Below are positions 57,501-64,000 of a stretch of 64,000 nt of DNA, in pieces (the stretch's first letter is position 1; every line of letters begins with the position of its first letter). Source of the stretch: Vigna angularis (Eukaryota > Streptophyta > Magnoliopsida > Fabales > Fabaceae); the NCBI RefSeq assembly GCF_016808095.1, contig NC_068976.1, positions 7,163,001-7,227,000 on the forward strand, given 5' to 3'. Made by a program: the position numbers and the translations under genes. Below the pieces are notes generated by a model that was not told the DNA's origin, did not search any database, and was given only the letters and a program-made list of their open reading frames with translations.

Positions 57501-59683
57501 GTCACTAGAAGACCGATCTTATATTATACTTAGCCACTAAAACACAAAGTTGTTTTTGTACTCATTGAAGTCTTCTTATACTCAGGTATTGAAATCCTAA
57601 GTTTTTCCTATATTGGGTTGTTGACTTACTCTTGTGGTAGATATCATCATGCCGAGTCTTTTTTTTGTACTCTTGGCATTGGTAAGTCGTTTTACTTTTT
57701 TGGTGCTTAGGCACTATAATGCTAGGCTTCTTTTGTACTCGGACACTGAAACACCGAGTTGCACTTGCACTTTAGTGGATTAAGATTGTGTATCGATTAG
57801 TTGGAAATGGTGACAGTGATAACTCTTGGACGATATTACTCGTGGTTATGAAAACGGTTGGCATAACTCCTTATGGTAGTGAAGGTTTGTGTGCAACTTG
57901 ATTGTTGTGGTTATGCTCATGGCAACAACCTCCGTTTGAAGGGTGTGTTCCTACGGTCAATGACTTAATGTTTTGCTCTTGTAGGTTATGGGACCTGACC
58001 ATCCTTTCACGTCAGTGAGGTGGACTTTATGGTTGTTGCAATGATTAAGTTGTTCCCGGTGATTGTGTCTTAGGTTGTTACTCTCGAAATAACAAAAATG
58101 AAATGAGTCGAGCTTTTACCGTCAAGCACGTGTGGGTCGAGCTTCATGTGGGCGAGCCTTGCATCCTTTGATGGCCAAGCTTCGTGGCCAATCTTTATTC
58201 TTTATTGGTTGAGCATTGCGACAGAACTTTATTCTCTATTGGCCGAGCTTCATGACTAACCTTTATCCTTTGTCGGTTGAGCTTCGTAGTTGAGATTTAT
58301 TCTCTGTTGGCCGAGCTTTGAGGCCGAGGTTGTCATCTTATAACACTTGGTTGTAGAACTTTGTTATTAATGGAGGCGCTACAATCGCTTTGTTATAGGG
58401 TGTCTTACCACTGTGTGAGTATGACATGTTCGGGTGTGCTTTATAGACAATTTTCTTTGTGTTGAGAATGCTCTTTTTCCCGATTGACTCGCCTGTCGAG
58501 GTTTTTGGTGGTGTGCTCAGGAAGTCTAATGTCCTTCCCGCTTTACCCTTTTGCTAAGATGCTTAGTATATCTCAGAATTTCCCAACTCTCCATCTCGGA
58601 AGGGGCTATGATGTCTATTGCGATATTATCTTGAGTGGTAGGACCGTCTATGAGTCTCCTTAGTCATGCACCAAGTTGATTTGTTTTGAGCTCTTCGAGG
58701 ATTTTTGCCGAGTAGATCGACTACCACTCACTTGGCTCTTGCCGGTTTGTCCGCTTTTTGTGATGTTCTCTAGAATCGTGGGACTCCACTGATTTTGCAT
58801 TTTGGTCTAGGTTACGATATTTGTGCCAACGAGGCTCTCATTGGAAGTGGTGGTCGTTCACAACTTTCTCTCATTCTGTGACAGGCTAACTAGCTTTGTT
58901 CTCTCCAAGTCCAACGTTGAGGAGATCAGTCTTGGTTAGAGTGGCGGGAGCGTTCATGAGTCTCTCCCATTTTGTGCCAAGTTGACCTGCTCTGGTGTTG
59001 AGGAGAACAATCTCAGCTTCTACTGGAATCTTGCTGAGCTTATGGGTTGTGTCTTGTTAAGGAATTACAAGGGTCGTGCATTGTGTCTGAAGTTTCTGGA
59101 GTTCGTGTAGATTAGCTTGTTGTTGAGCCTACATGGATTCCAACTCGGTGTCATATTGCTTGCGCTTTTTGTTATGCTATTATATGAGCTTTTGCATTTG
59201 CTGCTTTAGGGTCGCCACCTGGTTAACTTCCATCTCATGGGCGAGTTAAGCAGTCCTTCGTGTGGTGACCATGTGGAGGTGAGGTCAAGGGAGAGTTTTA
59301 TTGGGGCCTCACGGTGAGCACCAAATGATCTTAGTGGGATCTTGAACGTGAATTTGCATACATGAGGCAAGATCCTAGCGGTGGCTTGAAAGCTCTTGTT
59401 GGTCAAAATTGAATCCCTTATTATTCAGAGGGAGAAGATCCACCTGAAAAGACTCTCTATCGCTTAAGTCAGTAAAGGAGTTTATGATCTTTTAATATAG
59501 TGAATATAAGTAATTATGAAGTAAGTATTCCTTAAAGAATACTAGTTATATTTATATGGATCGTAGATTCATATTCTTATTAAAATAATATTTATTTAAA
59601 GCATATAATAACATTGTTATCAATAATAACATAATGATATCTCATCATAAATAATAACTATAATATCAAACTGTCGAAATTAG

Positions 59684-59714
<31 letters not shown>

Positions 59715-59817
59715 TTTGTTTAAATAAACGTAGGTTTTGGACTAATGAAAATAAAGAAACTTAATAAACTTGGTTGAATCATATTCTTTAATATGTATAT
59801 TGAATCAAATAGAAAAC
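54549..59817 (-). mobile_element. Long non-autonomous Gypsy-like LTR element B, same family as element A
   Basis: LTR-like ends at about 54549-55045 and 59326-59817 match each other and the LTRs of element A (for example AATAATAACATAATAATA, GTGAGTATTCCTTAGA, GGTTGGGTAGGAACATAA). The minus-strand primer site is TTTGGTGCTCACCGTGAGG, and the purine tract near 55046-55060 reads CTAGGGGCCTTA. The 4.3-kb interior has no pol domains. Contents: GGCCCTC-type units (55130-55400), a segment shared with element A (55410-55960), ACTCGG/CACTAG words (56000-56300), the GCCACCT array (56610-56960), GCACTCGGTCACTAG-type words (57400-57780), and GGCCGAGCTT/TTTATTCT units (58120-58340). No target duplication was identified, and the left boundary is approximate. 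Confidence 0.75.
56610..56960 (-). repeat. Tandem array of TTGCCACCTCCGTGGACTTTTCTCG-type units
   Basis: About eleven copies of a 30-bp unit. Because the unit is a multiple of three without a stop on the sense (minus) strand, it gives a 67-codon open frame (56753-56956) of repeated 'GGNKKSPQRWQQEKSTEVA'-like peptides. I treat it as repeat-driven and not as a gene. Confidence 0.8.
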
Positions 59818-60266
59818 TAATACAGCCTAGTTAGTATTCTTTTTATAACTAATGCAATTTAAGATTTTTTATACAAAAATAAGAGTAAAAGTCTAGTCCA
59901 ACTTCGTTTAAATCATAAGTACTTTACATACCTTTATCCAAAATTTTGCTTTAACAACGTCAAACCCACATTTTTATAATTTTAAATTCAACTTTTTACA
60001 CTTTCATTTTTTATTAAATAGATTATAATTATATATATATATAAAATAATAACATTATAATTAAATAAAAAATATTATTAATTTTATTATATAAAATTAA
60101 ATTAATCAGTATAATTAAATTACAATTTAATATTAAACACAACGAATAATATTTTAAAATAAATAAAAATTCTAAATTTTTTGTGTTGATTCTTTATTGT
60201 TCGTGAATATTTTCATAATACCACCACATTTGGACAGTTATTTTTTCTTAAGGTGATCTTATTTAT

Positions 60267-60319
<53 letters not shown>

Positions 60320-60550
60320 GACAGAAGATCTTACACAAATCCCACATCTTAGTTTTAAGATTTTCACTTTCCCGTAACACATGTTGCTTATACTAAGTTT
60401 TATACAATACTCACGTCCTCACTACCGTATCACATTATTACATTAATATGCTCTAATAATTTTCTTTATACACTAACCATTGTTAAGATATGAAAATGGT
60501 TTGAGAGATTTATAAATAAAGTACATAAATTTTTAAAAATGGTTAATTTG
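59818..60550. other. AT-rich intergenic DNA
   Basis: Contains a (TA)n tract at about 60270-60315 and no supported gene. A further TA tract at about 59690-59713 lies inside element B's right LTR. Confidence 0.6.
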
Positions 60551-60555
60551 GTTAG

Positions 60556-62672
60556 TGTGAGACCCTTGATAATTAGCAATGATAATTTCTGTCACATTAC
60601 CATTAATGCACGCCACTTCAATGCTCAGCCATTAAAACCCTCTCCCTAATTTGAAACTCCACTGCCAAGTGTCACAAATAGGGGAATTCTGAAAATGCTA
60701 GTGGAAGGCAGGTGTCCGTGTATCAGAGGACGTCCGCTTGACTTGGGAAGAAAACCAATTTCTGAAAAATCTTCTTCCCACTCTCTGCATGCACGAACGC
60801 CACCTGTCACGTTAGAAGTTTCTGAAATCAGAAGTGGGAGTGCAGGTGTCAGCTTGGGAGACGCTCGTCCGTTTTGACGTGGAATCAACAAAACTGAGTT
60901 TTGAAAAACTCTCTCTCTCTCACCTGCACGCACATTTCATCTCCCTCTGAACCTAACCCTTCATTTTCTCCACCTTCTCTCTAGAACTCCCAACTTCTCT
61001 CTACTGTAAATCTCACGCCTCTCCTCCGATCACATTTCAGAACCGTAGGAAAGTTCTCGGAGACGCGGACGTTATTTTGGACCGAACAGAATTAGGATCT
61101 AAGCTGGTAAGTCCTCTCCTCCAGTCGTTGTCCATTAGGTTTCATGCGAAACCATGTTCTGGGTTCATGCATGGGTGAAATCTGAGTTATGTTTGATTCT
61201 GGTGTATAGATTAAGTGAAAGTTAGTAAGTGGACCTTGGAGTAGAACGCTGTTAAAGGACGCACCATACCCCTGCTTTAGGACATTTCACATATTGATCC
61301 GGGTAAGGGAAGCTTATATGTTTAATTTATACTTGTATGTTGTATGATCTGGTTTGCATGTATGAAAAGTATGATGAGTGAGCTGTTATGAACGATCACT
61401 GTTATGGAATATGATTTTGATTTGGTTGAACTGCATGTTGTTTTGATACGTATGAAAAATGGATTATTACTGTAATGAATGAGTTATTAATGTGATGAAT
61501 TCCATAAAGTTTGTAAAGTAATATTGGATGTGAAGTTATAAAGTATGAATCATATGAAAAATGTTAAAGTTAAGATAGTTGAAAAATCTGGATATGATAA
61601 TTCTCCCTATGATAAATTACGCTCGTCACCGTACGGTCTTATACCGTTCGTGTTTCCTGGAAATAACTTAGAATGAAATTCTTTCATTTCGAAAGAATTC
61701 TGTTCGAGAACGAGCGTCCCCATTTTAAATGTCTGAGCGTTCGGTTCAGCTTAGCTGTATATAAATACCTTAACTTTAAAATACGTAACGTTTGGTTTTA
61801 TACCGAACGTTCGTTCTAAATAGCGCTCGGTTTTAAACCAAGCGTTCGTCTTAAATAGCGCTCGGTCTTATACCAAGCGTTCGTCCTAAAGAGCGCTCGG
61901 TCTTATACCAAGCGTTCGTCATGATTGGTTTTCGGTCATTTACCTAGCGTTCGCTTTGATGTAGTGTTCGGTCTTAAACCGAACGCTCGTCCTTATCTTT
62001 GATTCCTTAACGCAAGTAAATAGCGTTCGTCCAAAATACTTAGTAAATGAATATTGGCGCGTTCGGTCATTGACTGGCAGTCGACCCCTTTTAAACAAAA
62101 AGTTCTCAATGTAGTTAAGTATTTTTCTTGAGGTATCTTCGTCCAAGTTGAGTCAACCTGACCTCTTGGTACTTAAATTATTATGAAAATGGTCTTATTA
62201 CTCTGGAGTCTTCCTGATTGTTATTGAGTTCTTCTAAATCTGGCTTTTTACGTTCGTCCTCTTCCTTCAGAAAGTTGAACGTTCGTGCTTTTAAGAAAGT
62301 GGAACATAGAATGAAAATGTTATGAATATGAAATATTAAGACGTGTGAACACTATATTACATGATTATACGATTATGGAATTTGAACGAGCGTTCCAGGG
62401 AGGAACGTCTTATATATGTTGGATATTAAATTGGTAAAGTATGACTGTGGCTATTGCTAATGCTGGCTTGGTCCATCCTGATATTCCGTGATACTCATCT
62501 TCATGTAGAGGAGAGTAGTCATGTGTGGGAATGGCAGGAGGTTCTATTCCTTAGGGGTACTTTGGATAGAGCTAACCTCGAGTGGCAGCTGTTGAGTGTA
62601 TCCAGTTACTACATCACTCGGGTGCAAGGACGCCTGTAGCTACACGGTTCATACAGTCCGGATGGTCGTCAT

Positions 62673-62721
<49 letters not shown>

Positions 62722-63234
62722 GATACTACATGATGTTATATGTTAAACTATGTGTTTGTGTGGAATGAAATGTTTTATTGTATGTGTTGATGTATAACTT
62801 AAACTATATAAGCTTACCCTTTCGTTTTCCTTGTGTTGTCCTGCTGTCTATGTACGTTCGTCTTGTCTTGCAATGATCATCCGTGTGGATGTGAGCAGAA
62901 GGCGAGGCCACCCTAGAGGATGTGATCGAAGAAGAAAACTTGGTTGAAGTGGAAGTGAAAGCGGAGCAGTAGGACGTCCGTCTTTCGTTTTGATTAGAGC
63001 GCTCGTAGATGTTAGGTTGTAAATGTTAGCTTATTTGGACGTTCGGTTAATTCTTTTGTAAAACCGTTAGTTCTAGTTTACTTTCCTGTTTCTGTGTTAC
63101 GCTCGGTATTTTTGTATCCAAGCCGTTCGACTTTTGAACCTTGAGCTCTGTTATTTATATAAAGACTGCATTGATTTACTGTTAATTGTAATTAATTCTG
63201 ATCTATGGTAATTACTATATTTTGGGATGTTACA
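60556..63234 (+). mobile_element. Solo LTR of the large-LTR Tekay-like family, subfamily 2
   Basis: It starts TGTGAGACCCTTGATAATTAG and ends TTTTGGGATGTTACA, with a perfect target duplication gttag (60551-60555 and 63235-63239). It shares with the 19229 LTRs AAGCTGGTAAGTCC (61101), GATCATCCGTGTGGATGTGAGCAG spacing (62874-62897), and a six-unit hairpin array of 35-36 bp period (61790-61985). An (AC)n(AT)n tract at 62672-62721 has expanded inside it. There is no interior or second LTR. Confidence 0.92.
61790..61985 (+). repeat. Hairpin array with 35-36 bp period in the solo LTR
   Basis: Units begin near 61790, 61825, 61860, 61895, 61930 and 61966. Arms include GTTTGGT/ACCGAAC, GCTCGGT/ACCAAGC and GTTCGGT/ACCGAAC around a five-base loop (tttat, cttat, cttaa), each followed by GTTCGTCC-like sequence. 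Confidence 0.85.
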
Positions 63235-63239
63235 GTTAG

Positions 63240-64000
63240 TGTTCAGTTAAACTATACTGCAATATTTTCCCAAAACTATTCTTAAAATATTAATGTGTAT
63301 GGTAATAGAATAATAACAATGATGTTTTAATAGTTAAAACTAAAAAAACCCTTCTAGATCCCAATATTTATATGAGAGAAGAAAAATAGAAGCAATTCAT
63401 TTAATTTATTATTTATAAAAAAAAATCACAACTAGTTATTAATTTAATTTATTAAGAAAAAGGAGAAAAAAGAAAAATCGAAATTTCTATTGAATTTTTG
63501 GTTAATATATTAAAGTGAGTGTATACTAGAGATACATACAAGAACAACTCTAGAAGCTCATCATATAATTTGTACTAAAAAGAGTGAGTAGCAGATGTAA
63601 CCTTGTCTCCCAAAGGCAAACATTTGAAGGGAAAATTTACAATGATGATAAAGAAAGGAGCAGTAAGAATCCTTTGTTTTTATTATTTACTTGTTTTTTT
63701 TTTCTCTCTTACTTTTCATTTATATGTGTGTGTGTTTTTTTTATACTTAACTGTTTACATAGTAAAAACCAAACACATGTATGTTAAACTTGAATCCAAC
63801 ATACTTTATTAAATAATTTAAACAGTTATAATTCAATAAGCTAACTTATTGTTTCAAAAGTTGTAAGTTAAAAGTTTGTTAATTTTCAATTAACTTATCG
63901 ATTACAAACTAACTAATGAATGAGAAACTAACTGATAAGCTAATTTTCTCAAATAAAACTTTAATATCTTACTAAAACACATTAGTTTGATATGACCTAT
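63240..64000. other. AT-rich intergenic DNA to the window end
   Basis: No supported gene. Overlapping frames at 63584-63812 are Phe/Cys/Val-rich, caused by T-rich runs. Confidence 0.6.

Overview
The window is plant nuclear DNA, most likely from a phaseoloid legume such as Vigna or Phaseolus. The reasons are (TTTAGGG)n as the telomere-type repeat, plant LTR-retrotransposon lineages with initiator-Met-tRNA or TGGCGCC-type primer sites, a multi-exon GT31 galactosyltransferase of plant type, and a small gene resembling the legume syringolide-induced protein family. There are no bacterial operons, no CRISPR arrays, and I recognise no rRNA or tRNA gene. Gene density is very low: I support two host genes in 64 kb. 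Most of the rest is transposable elements, often nested, in AT-rich DNA with long (TA)n tracts.

Layout: 61-1690 MULE-type DNA element with long terminal inverted repeats; 2808-7544 non-autonomous Ty3/Gypsy-like element with a TGGCGCC primer site, filled with satellite-like arrays; 10495-11085 (minus) small plant-specific gene; about 12131-12345 degenerate MULE end; 15357-17708 solo LTR; 18480-18780 promoter-like island; 19229-27566 young, structurally complete but deleted Tekay/Del-type Gypsy element (LTRs 2960 bp each, perfect 5-bp TSD); 28793-31601 (minus) solo LTR inside an older antisense Copia fragment; about 31870-39461 degenerate Copia element whose reverse transcriptase is split by a gag-only SIRE-like element (34020-38358, perfect TSD); 39276-39930 LTR/primer-site/second-LTR junction; about 40090-41290 and 42172-44250 diverged LTR remnants; 46005-48003 and about 54549-59817 (minus) two members of another TGGCGCC-primed family; 48363-51660 (minus) an 11-exon beta-1,3-galactosyltransferase gene; 52517 to about 53805 LTR remnant; 60556-63234 solo LTR.

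The two host genes are unrelated in function. The GT31 gene is predicted to be a Golgi enzyme of arabinogalactan-protein glycosylation. Its promoter and first exon were recently duplicated in tandem, and the two 289-bp copies are joined by 22 bp of telomeric repeat. The four related large-LTR copies (15357, 19229, 28793 and 60556) share a block order: pyrimidine-rich leader, a GGTAAG splice-donor-like site, a hairpin-containing array of 35-36 bp period, and a 3' module ending in a GTGAGCAG acceptor-like site. The hairpin array shows compensatory changes and is the most unusual sequence structure here. All coordinates and translations were worked out by eye; family assignments come from motif recognition without database searches.
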